Assembly (NCBI RefSeq): GCF_000003195.3
Contig: NC_012871.2
Coordinates: forward strand, 21,272,658-21,336,657
DNA: 64,000 bases
Reading direction: 5' to 3'
From: Sorghum bicolor
Taxonomy: Eukaryota > Streptophyta > Magnoliopsida > Poales > Poaceae
A model generated the notes under the pieces. The model ran no database searches and had not been told where the DNA came from. It saw only the letters and a program-made list of their open reading frames with translations. Positions within the stretch are counted from its first letter, which is position 1, and each line of letters starts with the position of its first letter. Position numbers and translations under genes: made by a program. Below are positions 9,437-21,691 of the stretch, piece by piece.

Positions 9437-11252
9437 AGATGACAAAGATCAAGTGCTTCCTACCTCTAATGTGCAAGCTAGTGGTTCTCATGATCAAAAT
9501 CAAGCTAGTACAAGTGGTACACAAGTGCAAGATCAACAAGCTAGTACATCATCTCATGATCAACCAAGTGCAAGCAATCAAGTGCAAATACTCCAACCAA
9601 GAAATATTGCAAGAGATCATCCATTGGATCATATCATTGGTGACATTCAAAGAGGAGTGCAAACTAGATCAAGATTAGCATCATTTTGTGAGCATTTCTC
9701 CTTTGTGTCTCACATTGAGCCAAAGAAGATTGATCAAGCATTGAGAGATGTTGATTGGGTCAATGCTATGCATGAAGAGCTTAACAATTTCAAGAGAAAT
9801 CAAGTATGGGAATTAGTTGAGAGACCTAGTGATCATAATGTCATTGGCACTAGATGGGTCTTTCGCAACAAACAAGATCAAGATGGGATAGTTGTAAGGA
9901 ACAAAGCAAGATTGGTAGCACAAGGCTATACTCAAGTTGAAGGTCTTGACTTTGGTGAAACATATGCCCCGGTTGCAAGATTGGAAGCAATTAGGATCTT
10001 GTTAGCCTATGCTTGTGCTCATAACATCAAGCTCTACCAAATGGATGTGAAGAGTGCATTTCTCAATGGCTACATCAATGAAGAAGTTTATGTTGAGCAA
10101 CCTCCCGGTTTTGAAGATGACAAGAAACCCAACCATGTTTACAAGCTAAGAAAGGCATTGTATGGTTTGAAGCAAGCACCAAGAGCATGGTATGAGAGAT
10201 TGAGAGATTTCTTACTCTCTAAAGGTTTCAAGATGGGAAAGGTTGACACCACTCTCTTCACCAAGAAGATTGGCAAAGAATTGTTTGTGTTGCAAATATA
10301 TGTTGATGATATCATATTTGGATCAACCAATCAAGAATTTTGTGAGGAGTTTGGAAACATGATGGCTAATGAGTTTGAGATGTCAATGATTGGAGAGCTT
10401 AGTTACTTCCTTGGTCTTCAAATCAAGCAATTGAAAAATGGCACATTTGTGAGTCAAGGCAAGTACATAAAAGACATGCTCAAGAAGTTTGGAATGGATG
10501 ATGCAAAATCAATTAGCACTCCAATGGGAACAAATGGAAGCTTAGATAATGATACAAGTGGAAATATGGTGGATCAAAAGTTGTATCGGTCTATGATTGG
10601 AAGCCTACTCTATGTGACCGCATCAAGACCGGATGTCATGTTTAGTGTGTGCATGTGTGCAAGATTCCAAGCCTCACCAAGAGAAAGTCATTTGAAAGCA
10701 ACAAAGAGAATATTGAGGTACTTGAAGCATACACAAAATGTTGGTTTATGGTATCCCAAAGGTGCAAAGTTTGAACTTGTTGGATATTCCGATTCGGACT
10801 ATGCGGGATGCAAAGTTGAGAGAAGAAGCACATCGGGCACATGTCAACTATTGGGAAGATCACTTGTCTCATGGTCATCCAAGAAGCAAAATAGTGTTGC
10901 ACTATCAACCGCCGAAGCGGAGTACATTGCGGCCGGTAGTTGTTGTGCACAAATTCTATGGATGAAGGCAACATTGAAGGATTTTGGAATCAATTTCAAA
11001 GAAGTGCCATTGCTATGTGACAATGAAAGTGCCGTGAAGCTCACCAACAATCCGGTTCAACACTCAAGAACAAAGCACATAGATGTCCGCCATCACTTCA
11101 TAAGAGATCACCAACAAAAAGGGGACATTTGCATTGAAAGTATAAGCACCGATGATCAACTTGCCGATATATTCACCAAGCCACTTGATGAGAAGAGGTT
11201 TTGCAAGCTAAGGAATGAATTGAACATACTTGACTTCTCAAATATGTGTTGA
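9423..11252 (+). CDS. pol: Copia1 reverse transcriptase and RNase H segment of pol, frameshifted from the upstream part
   Basis: A Q/S-rich linker is followed by the Copia [36 protein letters not shown] and the catalytic [10 protein letters not shown]. The RNase H follows, with [30 protein letters not shown] and the tail [11 protein letters not shown]. The frame is one base off the protease-integrase frame. The breakpoint is an AGAG tract near 9417-9424 that appears to have lost two bases. It is otherwise intact to TGA 11250-11252. This single lesion probably makes the copy non-autonomous for RT, although trans-complementation is possible. Confidence 0.9.
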   Translation: MIVVEDDKDQVLPTSNVQASGSHDQNQASTSGTQVQDQQASTSSHDQPSASNQVQILQPRNIARDHPLDHIIGDIQRGVQTRSRLASFCEHFSFVSHIEPKKIDQALRDVDWVNAMHEELNNFKRNQVWELVERPSDHNVIGTRWVFRNKQDQDGIVVRNKARLVAQGYTQVEGLDFGETYAPVARLEAIRILLAYACAHNIKLYQMDVKSAFLNGYINEEVYVEQPPGFEDDKKPNHVYKLRKALYGLKQAPRAWYERLRDFLLSKGFKMGKVDTTLFTKKIGKELFVLQIYVDDIIFGSTNQEFCEEFGNMMANEFEMSMIGELSYFLGLQIKQLKNGTFVSQGKYIKDMLKKFGMDDAKSISTPMGTNGSLDNDTSGNMVDQKLYRSMIGSLLYVTASRPDVMFSVCMCARFQASPRESHLKATKRILRYLKHTQNVGLWYPKGAKFELVGYSDSDYAGCKVERRSTSGTCQLLGRSLVSWSSKKQNSVALSTAEAEYIAAGSCCAQILWMKATLKDFGINFKEVPLLCDNESAVKLTNNPVQHSRTKHIDVRHHFIRDHQQKGDICIESISTDDQLADIFTKPLDEKRFCKLRNELNILDFSNMC

Positions 11253-12336
11253 TGCACCCCCACTATATGACATGCCTCTCCTTCGAGCAAAGCAAGGTGA
11301 AATTGTTTGACATGTCATTCATTCTTTGCTAAGGACTTGCTTAGTGCATCTAGTCATTCCCTACATGTCTTAGGATCATTCATGAAAATCAAATGAATTT
11401 GATGCTTGTATGGTACCACTATTGCTTTTATGCTTGACTTGATCTAGTGGTAGCATATGACATGTTTGTGGGCTTGCAATCCTAGTGTTCGATGTAGAAT
11501 ATGAGCTATAAGTGTTTAACTCAACATGGTACAAGATAACCCTTATTTGGAGGTGTGAAGAAGCTTGTTCTTGGATCAAACCGAGTTAAATATCTTAGGC
11601 AAGTAATCTAGATTGGACCAAATTTGGGAAAATGATCTCACTTCACATGGTTTCACACTAACCTATCTAAAATTTGAGTTCACCTTTTGTGGTCATTGAT
11701 GACAAAGGGGGAGAAAATTTCCCAAAGATTTAAGATAGGGGAGTAACATAATAAAAGAAGGGGATCAATTAAAATTTTGAAGCACACAAGTAGGGGGAGC
11801 AAGCTCATAAACTTGTATGTTGCATTTGAATGTGCATCACATATGTTTGCTTGCGTTTGCATTAGCTTTAGAAGCTTTATCTCCAATGCCTATGCTAGTT
11901 GTAGGTTTGATTGTTAAAATGAAGAACTAGCACACATAGGTAGTGTAACTAGACTTTTAGTTATTTCACAAGTGGTACTAGAACCTTGTTTATAATGTTG
12001 ATCTCACGGGGTGTTCTAGTTTTGTGAATGTCTAGTTACTAATGGTGCTAAGGATGGTGTATATTGGCAACTCCGATTGGTATCACGCTTCAAAGATCCA
12101 TTCTTTACACCTTAGCATCATTTGGTAGAAATTGACTCCTATATTTCCTATTCAAGCATATGTGCAAGCTTTCAAATCCAAACTCTTAGCACATATGTAG
12201 GGGGAGCAATTGCTACCAATTTGGGTTTATGAAACTTGTCCATAACCTTTGCACATGGTAAAATGCATGGGCAAGCAACATGAATCCAAGAAAATTTTAT
12301 TGAAAATCTTTGTAAAAATGGTTGTCATCAATTACC
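11253..12336 (+). other. non-coding 3' spacer of Copia1 with repeated PPT-like tracts
   Basis: There is no ORF of note. G-rich purine tracts of the form (A)AGGGGGAG recur near 11705, 11791 and 12199 before the true polypurine tract. The first sits in ATTGATGACAAAGGGGGAG, a close echo of the context of the real one (CATCAATTACCAAAAAGGGGGAG). SIRE-type elements often carry an env-like frame here; I see none. Confidence 0.7.
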
Positions 12337-12350
12337 AAAAAGGGGGAGAT
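12337..12350 (+). other. polypurine tract of Copia1
   Basis: AAAAAGGGGGAGAT directly precedes the 3' LTR start TGAAAG, the site of plus-strand DNA priming. Confidence 0.88.
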
Positions 12351-14248
12351 TGAAAGCCCTAGTTTGGTTTTGGATAATTGATGAAACCCTAGTACTAACC
12401 TCTATGCTAAGTGTGTGTAGACTTAATGAGGTTGGTAAATGCCAAGTGATGGAGCAAGTGATGATCATGGTGATGAAGGTGATGACCACAAGATGATCAA
12501 GTGCTCAACTTGGAAAAGAAGAAAGAGAAAAACAAAACCTTATGGAGATCAAGGCAAAGGTATTGCTTAGGGTTTTGGTTTTGGTGATCAAGACACCATA
12601 GAGGGTGTGATCACATTTAGGATAGATAGCCGTACTATAAAGAAGGGAATTCTTTGGCTAAGCGGTTATCAAGTGCCACTAGGTGTCATTGTTCTTGTGC
12701 ATGCATTTAGAACCTAGTGAGCTAACTTAACTCCTTCGAAGAAAATGATTGTGAAAATGCTAACACACGTGCACTTGTTGGTACACACTTTGTGGTGTTG
12801 GCACACTTTGAGAAGGGAGTTGAAGTTTGATTCGGCGCTTTTGAGAAAATGAAGTGCATATTTTCTATTGCGCCGGTGGGAAATTTGGAGAAGTCACGGG
12901 AGTGTTTCTCGCTGAGAAAACACTCACCGGACGCTGGCTTCTGGAGCACCGGACGCTGCGTCTGAGCGTCCGGTGCAAACAGTGCCTGGCCCAGCTAGGG
13001 TAAGGCACCGGACGATAGGCACCGGACGCTGGCTTGAGTGTCCGGTGGTTAGCATCCGGTGTGCGGGCGTTTTGCGACCCTCTCTGCGCATGGGTCCGGT
13101 GAGCACCGGACGCTGAGGGTGCGTCCGGTGGCTTGCGTCCGGTGACCCTGGGAGTTTGCGGAGCTCTCTGCGCATGAGTCCGGTGTGCACCGGACGCGTC
13201 CGGTGCCAACCTGCTCAGCGTCCGGTGCTCTGCAGGTTACCGTTAGACTCTGACACGCGGCTAACGTTGGAGCATCGGACGTTGGTTTTGAGCGTCCGGT
13301 GCCCCTTTAAGAGCGTCCGGTGACCCCGTGTTTTGCCCAGTGAAAGAGCCAACGGCTCTATTTGCTTGAGGGGCTATATATACATGTTTGGCCGGCTTGG
13401 GGCTCAGACTCTTGCCTTTCTAACATACTTGACATTCTTGTGAGCCTAAGCAAACACCTCCCACTCATCTCCTTCATAGATTAAACATCTTTATGAGATT
13501 GGGAGTGATTCCAAGTGCATTTGCTTGAGTGATTGCATCTAGTGGCACTTGGGGATCGTTGTAGCTGCGGTTTTCTTGTTACTCTTGGTGGTTGCCGCCA
13601 CCTAGACGGCTTGGAGCAGCGGAGGAGCTTTGGCACGAGTTGGTGATTGTTCGTGGCCATCTCCCGGTGATTGTGAGGGGATTTGTACCTTCCCCGGTGG
13701 AGAGCCGAAAGGTAACTCTAGTGGATTGCTCGTGTCATTGAGTTACCTCACTTGTGGGTAGGTTCATGTGGTGTCCTAGTGAGGACGAGGTTCGTGCTAC
13801 ACCTCTTAGCCACCGAACCACCAAGTGTTGGTCGACACAACGGGGACGTAGCGTGCCGGCAAGCACGTGAACCTCGGGAGAAAAATTGGTGTCTCAATTG
13901 TGTTTGTTTGGCATTCTCCCGGTGCTTGATTGTTTATATTGGTGATTGGTTCATCCCCTACTTGGTGGTATAAATATCTCATCCTCTCTTTTACATTCCC
14001 GCAAACTAGAGTAGCTTACTTGCTTGTGTAGAGACTTTAGGTAGCTCTCTAGTGTAAGTAGAGACATAGCTCTTGTGTGCCTAGTGATCATATCAACTAG
14101 AATTGTTGGATAGGTGGCTTGCAAAACCCCCTTTTAGAGCTAGAGCAAAAAGCTTCGCTTTGTTATTTACTAACCTCTTGCTCTAGTGATTTTGTAGAAT
14201 TTTTAAATAGGCTATTCACCCCCCCTCTAGCCATATTAGGACCTTTCA
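12351..14248 (+). repeat. 3' LTR of Copia1 (1898 bp)
   Basis: It is the same length as the 5' LTR, with three substitutions seen by eye. It is followed by the target duplication ACCGG at 14249-14253. Confidence 0.93.
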
Positions 14249-14253
14249 ACCGG

Positions 14254-15020
14254 GGTGAAGAGGAGGGAGAGGCGAGCTCACCAAGGGGTTTCCCTCGGGC
14301 CGAGAAGGAGCAGGAAGCTCGCCTTGCGGTGGCGCACTTCGGTGAGATCTCAAGCACCAGGACGGGGGCGGCTAGGGCTCGGTTTCGCAACTTAGATGCA
14401 AAGAGGGACCTGCGGGGTGGGGGAGAAGCCTTATAGCGCTCGGTTGACTCAAAAGGGCAAGGAAATCCTGTTGTTTTCGGGATTGAAACGGCTGCTGCGT
14501 GACCAGTCCGGTTACGGCAAAGGAAGGAGAAGGGGGAGGCTCAGCCCGGCGGGCCCCGCATGTCAGCGAGAGGGAAGGTGGGGTCCAGCTGTCGGTCAAA
14601 TTGAGGGGGAAAGGGGAGGCGCGCGCTGCCTGGCCGGTTGGGCCGCGCTGCGGGCCGAAAGCAAAACGAGTAGAGAGGGGGGTGCTGGGCTGTGGGGGAG
14701 CGCTGGGCCCCACCGTGGGCCGGTGCTCGCGATGCCGGGGGGGTCAAGATTGGGCTGGCTGGCCGCTGCTGCTTTTTTTCTTTTCTTTTCTTTTCCAAAA
14801 CATTTTCCATATTGAATTTGGTGTGCAAATAAATTCTAACCAAAAGCAACAAGCATAAAATAAAATATGCTCCAGCATGAATGCATAAACAAGTTCCTAA
14901 CCCTATGATGAATTTTAATTTCGACAAAATTATTTATTTGCTAGATTTAAATGCTCACAAAAATACTTAAATAAATCAAACTAATTCCTATTAATTAAAA
15001 ACCAGATTTTGGGTGTTACA
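14254..15020 (-). repeat. LTR fragment B, right part, ending at its TGTAACACCC terminus
   Basis: This continues the GC-rich sequence of 3863-3978 after the Copia1 insertion. Read on the minus strand it starts TGTAACACCCAAAATCTGG at 15020, a chromovirus-type LTR start. The half near 15020 is AT-rich (14760-15020) and the half near 14254 is GC-rich. Several ORFs of 75-140 codons in the GC-rich part have no recognisable motif and overlap on both strands, so I treat them as chance. Confidence 0.5.
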
Positions 15021-15254
15021 GACACTTACCCTGCATGAGAGATAGATGAAGACATGGTTAAGGTCTCCATGACTACATGCAGTGCTCATTGCTCATTATC
15101 CATTGCAAGTCCCTTCCTAGTGGTAAAAATATAAATAACGATACCTGGAATGCTTCTGGTTAAAATGCTACATCGGTATTATCTGTGCACTTGCGGATCC
15201 TTTATTTATTTATTCCTAGAAAAGCATATAGATTTAATACCACCACTTCTACAT
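15021..15254 (+). repeat. LTR-end fragment D, related to the LTRs of A and N
   Basis: CCTAGTGGTAAAAATATAAA followed by a block with ATCGGTATTATCTGTGCACTTGCGGAT parallels 3500-3590 of element A's LTR. It is the last 220 bases or so of a related LTR. The rest of that LTR must lie on the far side of the B/C/A insertions. The exact right end is not clear. Confidence 0.5.
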
Positions 15255-15563
15255 CATGTTGGGGATGACAACCTAACTTAAGTGATGTTAAGTAATTATG
15301 ACGTCGTTGCTCGGGATAGGTTTAGAAGTCTATTTTACTTGCCTTAAGAAGTGTCAACACTGTTCAGATCAATTTGCAAGGCACACAAATTCTTGCTGTA
15401 CGGTTGTTGCAGCTGACGTGGATCAAGAAGGCTTTTGCACCCGAAGAAGGCTACCAGTAGGTGTTCAGTTTATTACTGATCGTACATAGATTGTGTACCA
15501 GGCTGCAGGTCCCTAAATTTCTACAGATTTTATTCTTCCGGTTATTACTATTATCTCTTCACC

Positions 15564-17137
15564 ATGTCTTCGATGAAGTATGATATTCCTCAACTAGATC
15601 GCGACACAAGGTTCACTCTTTGGCAAGTCAAGATGAGAGCTATTCTTACGTAGCCTGAAGTAGATGATGCTCTTGATAAATTCGGTGACAAGGATTCAAA
15701 ATCATGGACTGATGAGGAGAAGAGAAAAGATCATAAGGCCTTGACTCAAATTCAGCTTCATCTTTCAAATAATATTTTGCAAGATTGTTTGCAGGAGAAT
15801 ACTGCAGCTGCTTTATGGCTCAAGTTAGGGTCAATTTGCATGTCTAAGAATTTGACAAGCAAGATGCATTTGAAGATGAAGTTATATACGCACAAGTTGC
15901 AAGAGGGTGGCTTTGTGCTTAACCATCTTTCGGTCTTCAAGGAGATCATTTTTGATCTACAGACTATGGAGGTAGATTATGATGATGAGGATTTGGGTCA
16001 TATTCTTTTGTGCTCTTTGCCTAGTTCTTTTGCAAACTTCAGAGATACACTGTTATATAGTCATGATTCTCCAACGCTTGATGACGTTTCCGAGGCGTTG
16101 CATGCCAAGGAAAAGATGAAACAAATGGTGTCCTCTGAAGGTTCTGCTTCTAAAGGAGAAGCGTTGTCTGTTCATGGGAGGATAGAAAATAAATTTAATG
16201 GTAATAGAGGCAAAAGTTACAATGGTTATAAAGGCCGATCAAAGTCTCGAGGTAGAGGTGAGAAATTCTGCAAGTATTGCAAGAAGGATAATCACTTTAT
16301 CGAGGATTGTTATAAATTGAAAAATAAAGAGAAGAGAACTGGCACATATAGAGAGAAAGGTAAATCCAATGATGAAAGTAATGTTTTTGTTGCTGCTTCC
16401 AAAGCAGATGGTGATTTGCTTGTTGCTTTTGTTGGATGTGCTTATAGTGATGATGAATGGATTCTTGATTCTATTGCTTCCTTTCATATATGCATTAATA
16501 GAGATTGGTTTGTCACCTATGATTCTCTCCAAGGTGGAGGTTCTATTAGATTGGGTGATGACAGTCCACTTGATATTGTTGGCATTGGATCTATTCAAAT
16601 TAAGATGCATGATGGCATTGTCAGAACATTGGCTGATGTAAGGCATATTCCAGACATGAGCAAGAATCTTATTTCTCTTAGTACTCTTGATGCTAAAGGG
16701 TACAAATACTCCGGTGGAGATGAAGTTTTAAAGGTGTCAGAAGGTTCTCTTATTGTGATGAAAGGTGAACTGAAATCTCTAAATTTGTACCATCTTCGTG
16801 GTACTACAATTACAGGTGATGCTACTGTAATTTCTAATTCATCATGTAATTCTGATGCTACTAATCTTTGGCATATGCGTCTTGGACATATGAATGAGCA
16901 AGGCTTGCATGAATTGTGCAAGAGAGGACTTCTTGATGAACATAGCATCAGTAAGCTAAAGTTTTGTGAGCATTGTGTGTTTGGCAAACACAAGAGGGTG
17001 TCATGTAATACCTCTACTCATAAAAGTAAAGGTATTCTTGATTATGTGAATTTTGATTTATGGGGACCATCTCGCGAGCCTTCTATTTGTGGTTCTCGTT
17101 ATACATTGACAATCATTGATGATTATTCTCGTGAGGT
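15564..17137 (+). pseudogene. Copia2 gag, protease and N-terminal integrase (broken)
   Basis: The reading frame starts at ATG 15564 (MSSMKYDIPQLDRDTRFTLW, a Tork/TNT1-type Gag start). It has an in-frame TAG at 15651-15653 and is then open to 17137. Gag shows LWLKLGSICMSKNL and a zinc knuckle CKYCKKDNHFIEDC. The protease site is altered: WILDSIASFHIC has Ile where Gly or Ala follows DS in active enzymes. The integrase zinc domain is clear (LWHMRLGHMNEQGL, then CEHCVFGKHK) and the first catalytic Asp lies in FDLWGPS. The frame is interrupted inside the integrase core by element N. The internal ATG at 15741 is only the next methionine after the stop. Confidence 0.82.
17133..17137. repeat. target site duplication GAGGT, left of element N
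   Basis: GAGGT here and at 24525-24529 flank element N. Removing N plus one copy restores the Copia2 integrase reading frame across the junction, which confirms the boundaries. Confidence 0.93.
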
Positions 17138-18374
17138 TGTTAGGTATTTTAAACGCAAACAGAAAAATCCGCAAGCGCACGGATACCGATGTAGCCTTCA
17201 CCCAGGAGTATTCCAGAGTATCGATTTTCCACAGGGAACGTGAGTGTACTAATTAAGATCCAAGATCGCCCAAGGATAACTATATAATTATTTTTGGTAG
17301 GAAGAGAGGAAGTTTCCTGAGAGTTCTCTAGTTGATCTACGAATCAAGAATTACTTCAAGATTATTTAAATCGGGACATCACAGCACTAACCACAGAAAG
17401 AGATGAGAAGGGGGCTAGGAAGGTCTGACTACGGTCCTACAAACACCGATCCGAATGAGGTGGAATACGTCGACCGTTAGGGCTGTCACTACCCTAGGGC
17501 TACCACAACAATCCGTAGGATTGGGTGCAATTCCAGGTAATTGCAAGACTAAACACCACGTCTAATCTATTAATTACTACTCTAATGTTTCAAAGATTAG
17601 AGCACTTGATGCAAGCGGGAATCCAATAAATAACTTGAATGTAAATAAAAGTAATTAAAGAACTCAGGAATTATGAATTGAAGAACCTGGAGAACGATGA
17701 AGAACGAACCAGTTGCTGCAAAAGTACAATGTTGAGGAAGATCCGACAGATCCGGCTCCTCCTCCGCTCTCCTCATCTCTCTCCCTATTTTCTAGATTAC
17801 AACTAGAACTAACTAGAACTAGAACTAGAGGAACTAGAAGTAGAACTAGAAGAACTAGAGGGATCCTCTCTACTTGGATGAAGAATTGAAACCCTAGCTT
17901 TGATTCTGTATAAGAGGTATGATCTCCAGGGGCCAGGGACCTTGCTTATATAGTCTTTTCAGATGAATCTGGGCCGTCGGATCAAACCGACATTAATCGC
18001 ACGGTTTTCCTTGATCCTTTAGGTCGGTGGAGCATAATACGTGAAACGGGTCCGAATTGGACACTGTAGCTGGGCGGGCGCCCTAAGGACTTGGGCGGGC
18101 GCCCTGTCCCTGAGCCCTCTCGGCCTCCGCTTCGTTCCCGTGGCTTCTGGAGTCTTCTAGATGATAGAAAATTGCGCGGCACGTTAATATCTCTATGTAA
18201 ACCCGACGTGTGGGCCTTTCTTCCGTATTTCCTGATAACCCCCTGCAGAAATAGACAAAGAGCAAAACTCGTGGAATTCTGTCAGATAAGACCCTAAGTC
18301 TAGGTGTTGGTTGCATATGGATCCTTTTCCATGATTAGTTGATGGTTAAATATGAGCATTAAGGACTGTCAACA
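17138..18374 (-). repeat. 3' LTR of element N (1237 bp)
   Basis: In element orientation it starts TGTTGACAGTCC and ends CCTAACA. It contains a GC-rich U3 block with two GGGCGCCCGCCC motifs, a TATA box (GACTATATAAGCAAGG, near 17940-17955) and a run of CTAGTTCTAGTTC-type repeats in the transcribed part (about 17805-17865). Confidence 0.9.
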
Positions 18375-18390
18375 AGCTCCCCCAAGCTTA
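18375..18390 (-). other. polypurine tract of element N
   Basis: On the minus strand TAAGCTTGGGGGAGCT directly precedes the 3' LTR start TGTTGACAG. Confidence 0.8.
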
Positions 18391-20539
18391 ACCTTTGCTC
18401 GTCCCTGAGCAAAGATGAACTCAAGAGTTTCTACAGTGGTTTCATGCCTTAAAGATATACATGTGTTCAAACAAGATCTCATCTCTGGGTTAGGGTAAAC
18501 TATTAAGATTTAAACTTACTCATTGTACCTTCCACCATGGGGCTTGCAACCATCACTTATGTCTTGAGCAGTTAAAAGATAGAACGGTCTAGTCAAGCGC
18601 CATGTCTCTTGTTATTCGATTAACTGTAGCTCTGGAGTTTTTGCAGATTTTCAAATGAAACTCAGAGATTCCTTGTATGACTCTCTCTAGTCTCTCTTTT
18701 GTGGTATTTCTGGATCCTTACCAAGGCAGTAATGGTATATGCCTTCTCTCAAAGTATGTGGTATTTGTGGTATGAAGCATAGTGATATTGCCTTCTCTCT
18801 CACCCTACTTTAATAAGGTTTTGATATCTGGAGCTCATAGGTGCGAGACAGCTAATACATACTTACAAGACATTTATTGCATAGTCAAACCATGGATCCA
18901 GAAGAACAAGTCAATAAGTCAAATCAAGATGTGCATGTGTGGAGAATGAATGGTGTATGGTGATGATGGTGATAACAATGGTGAAAGTCTAATTCTACTT
19001 GTGCTCTTTTGAGGGGATACATACCTTCCTTGCTCTTTTGAAACTTTTGTAGAGAATGAGATGCTCTATATTTTCTTTTTCTTTTCTCTCAGGTGGGTAT
19101 CTTGTACCCCTAATTCTACTGTCCGACACTTGTCCATTTTTACCTCTCATCTCACTTTTTTCTTTTCTTTCGAGGTTCCGGGCACTTGCCCCTTTTTATT
19201 TCCTCGTATTCTTTCTTTTTTTCTCTCTTTTTTTAGAGCACTCATCTCCTGAAATAATATAGCAAGTGGTAGTAACCAAGATAACTTGAACATTTATTTC
19301 ATAGGGAAAAACAGAAATGTTTTTGGCTATTCTCTCTCGGATTAGGAGTAGAATATTTTTAGGTGATTCTGGAGATGGAAATGGGTGGATATATGTGGAT
19401 GCGTACTTCCGGAGTAGAAGCAGCATGTGTGAGTGAACGTGCAAGTGAATCTTGACTTAACCACATGACAAGCTCCTAAGGGTCTACACAGCTTGACCAC
19501 ACTCAATGCTCATAAGCAGTAAAAAAAATAAATGTGTGGCTCAAAGTCTAGCAAGCATGTATATATGGCTGTGGTAGGAATTTGAACTCTCATCATACAG
19601 GAACTCATCATGTGATATTTTAAAGATTTTCAAAGATAAAATTCTCCAGAATTCTAGCATCTCTAAGAACAGATAAACAGCAGCTCAACCTTCCCATATC
19701 ATATCCTTAACGACTTAGACTTCAGATCAAGTACTCTTCCCACAAGTTCAGGTTTAGAGCAAATCTTAATTAATAACAGTCATGCCTAAACTTGAGAGAG
19801 AGTTCAATTTTGAGAACTAGTCATGGCAGAGCAACTATTCATCATTTCTATGTGAGAGCTTATCATGAGGGTTCATAGCAAACTTTATTTATTTATTTAT
19901 TTAGCAAACTAAGCAAAGATATATATAAGCACAAAATCTTTATTTGGGTTTTTATGATTATGCATCTTTTTATTGTTAGAGTAAAGTATAAACGTGAGTA
20001 GAACACTTAGCTGGATAAATGGGGGGTGCTCTCCCCCAAGCTGGATTTTGATGTAATTTCTTCTGATGTAGCTAGCAGCTAGTGGAGGTGTATTTGAATG
20101 TCGGCAACACTCTGTTAGCGATTAGGATGTCCTCCGTCTGCTAGTCTTCTTTGATCCTTGAATTCTGTGGAGCTCAAATAGACAACAAAGCTTTGTGGAA
20201 CTGGTTAAGTGTTAGCATAAGTATCTAGCCTTTATCATGTTGAGCCTCCTTAATAAATGTTACACTCTTTAGTAGGATCATAAATTTATTTTTATATTTT
20301 TATTTTTATAGGACAGGAATATATTTATTTCATTTTTATGCCACCACAGTGAATGTACTTATGTATTTTATGCCATGAGCATACTCACATGGGGCTTACT
20401 ATTTTTAACATTTTTATTTTCTTTTTAAGATGATATGAACCTGATTAACTAAGCAAACTGTTTTAAATAATTGAAAGGGAAAAAAGGATAACTACCAAGT
20501 TTACCTCTTGGCAAGGCATTCGGTGTTTTTAAGTCCTCC
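18391..20539 (-). other. non-coding 3' region of element N
   Basis: There is no coding sequence I can support. A segment near 19095-19150 matches 1885-1930 of element A on the opposite strand. CT-rich stretches and a TTTA microsatellite (19887-19903) explain the small ORFs here. Confidence 0.6.
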
Positions 20540-21640
20540 GAATGGGACTCTCCATTTTCTCAGTTGTCCTGGGATTCGCTGGACGGCGTAGTCGGTGGTT
20601 TCGGCGGCGCCTGCTCTTCATGTATAACTATCTTCTCTCTCCACACCTGACTCGGTGCTACGGTCTCCTCAGGACAGTTCTTTTCAAGCTGTATGTCTTC
20701 AGACCTTACCACTTCTCCTTCATAGTCTGCTCATCCGTCCTTGATGATTTGCCTCCTCTGGTTGCGGTTGCGTCGTCTTCTTCTTGTCCTGACCTGCCTA
20801 GAGTCTTCAACTATATGGTTAGGGTCAGTAAAATAGCAGGTTACCTTCACAGAGGGGAAATGCATGTGGACTCTGCCGGTTCCAATGTAAATGATTGCTT
20901 TAACAGTGCTGATGAACAGTCTCCCAACGGTGATGGGTGGATTGTACTCGTCTTCTCCCATGTCAATAACCTAAAAATCATCTGGAGCTGAATGTATGTC
21001 AGTTCTAGGGGCATGGTTCCGAAGAGCTGATAGGTGACTGGGTCGTCCTTTTTGGTCAGGGACGGTGACTTAAGTCGACGATCTTGACCTCCTTGAACTG
21101 CAGTGACCATCTTAGCTGACTTGGTCCACATTTGCTTGTTCCTATCCCTCCTGTTTGTCCTCTTCCTTCGTTCATGTCGGGATTACTCTGAGACTTGTGT
21201 AGTCTTGTTCTTGAAGGAAAACATCTCCTTCCTTCCCTTAATGTAGAAACCGATCTTGGCAGCACTAGCGTAGATGACAGCTCCTGAGGTGTTCAGGAAT
21301 GACCTCCCCTGGGTATAATATTAAAGCTAGAGCCAAAGTCGCAGAGTGCTTCTGGGAAGTCCACCATGCCGATGGAGATCGGGATGACGGGACGTCCTAG
21401 ATTGCCTCTCTGAGTAGTTAGGCCTCGGTTGATTCCAACCTTGGTTTTGTTGAGGACGGTTGTAGTAGTAGTAGTAGTTGTTGTTGATGTAGTTTACGTC
21501 CTCAAGCATCTCAGGGCAGTGATTGCCTGAGTGTCCAGTATCTCCAGTGTGTGTACTCGTTGATCTAGGTTCTTCACTTGGTGGAGTCTGGGAGTTGTAA
21601 AACTCCTTCATATTTTGCTCGAAGTGTACCTGCTTATAGA
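20540..21640 (-). pseudogene. gag C-terminus and retropepsin-like relic of element N
   Basis: Read on the minus strand, an Asn/Tyr/Gln-rich Gag-like segment (NNNYYYYYNRPQQNQGW) is followed by a protease-like stretch with the motif LCDFGSSFN. After a further break comes GEDEYNPPITVGRLFISTVKAIIYIGTG, which looks like the C-terminal part of a retropepsin, with VGRLF in place of the usual LGRPF. A run of arginines follows. At least three frame changes and several stops separate the blocks, so it cannot make one protein. The poly-Tyr run is coded by an AGT/AGC-type microsatellite near 21460-21490. There is no RT after it. The function lost is particle protein and processing; this is inferred from motifs only. 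Confidence 0.6.
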
Positions 21641-21668
21641 GACAAGGCAGAGATCAAGTGCATGGGCC

Positions 21669-21691
21669 CTGTTGGTGGAAAACACCAACAG
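21669..21691. other. hairpin CTGTTGGTG/CACCAACAG in element N
   Basis: A perfect 9-bp stem with a 5-base loop lies just upstream (in element orientation) of the Gag-like relic. Element E has the same stem with a different loop at 50082-50107, with matching flanking sequence. Confidence 0.7.

Larger units (their letters stand above)
3979..14248 (+). mobile_element. Copia1: complete Ty1/copia element, SIRE/Maximus-like, 10,270 bp
   Basis: It has two LTRs of 1898 bp each (TGAAAG...CTTTCA), an ACCGG target duplication, a primer binding site for initiator tRNA-Met, one large gag and the order protease, integrase, RT, RNase H that defines Ty1/copia. A 694-codon gag with a C-terminal extension and a 1.1 kb spacer before the 3' LTR fit the SIRE/Maximus lineage (Opie/Ji-like in maize). 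I found only three differences between the LTRs (near 4047/12419, 4470/12842, 4861/13233), so the insertion is recent. At the commonly used grass rate of 1.3e-8 per site per year this is under 0.1 million years. Pol has a single frameshift near 9420. Confidence 0.93.

Noticed and set aside
14119..14927. ORFs of 75-139 codons after Copia1
   Set aside because: They start inside the Copia1 LTR or in GC-rich LTR fragment B, overlap on both strands and have no family match.
20542..20991. 149-codon plus-strand ORF
   Set aside because: It is the reverse strand of the protease-like relic of element N, whose motifs read on the minus strand.
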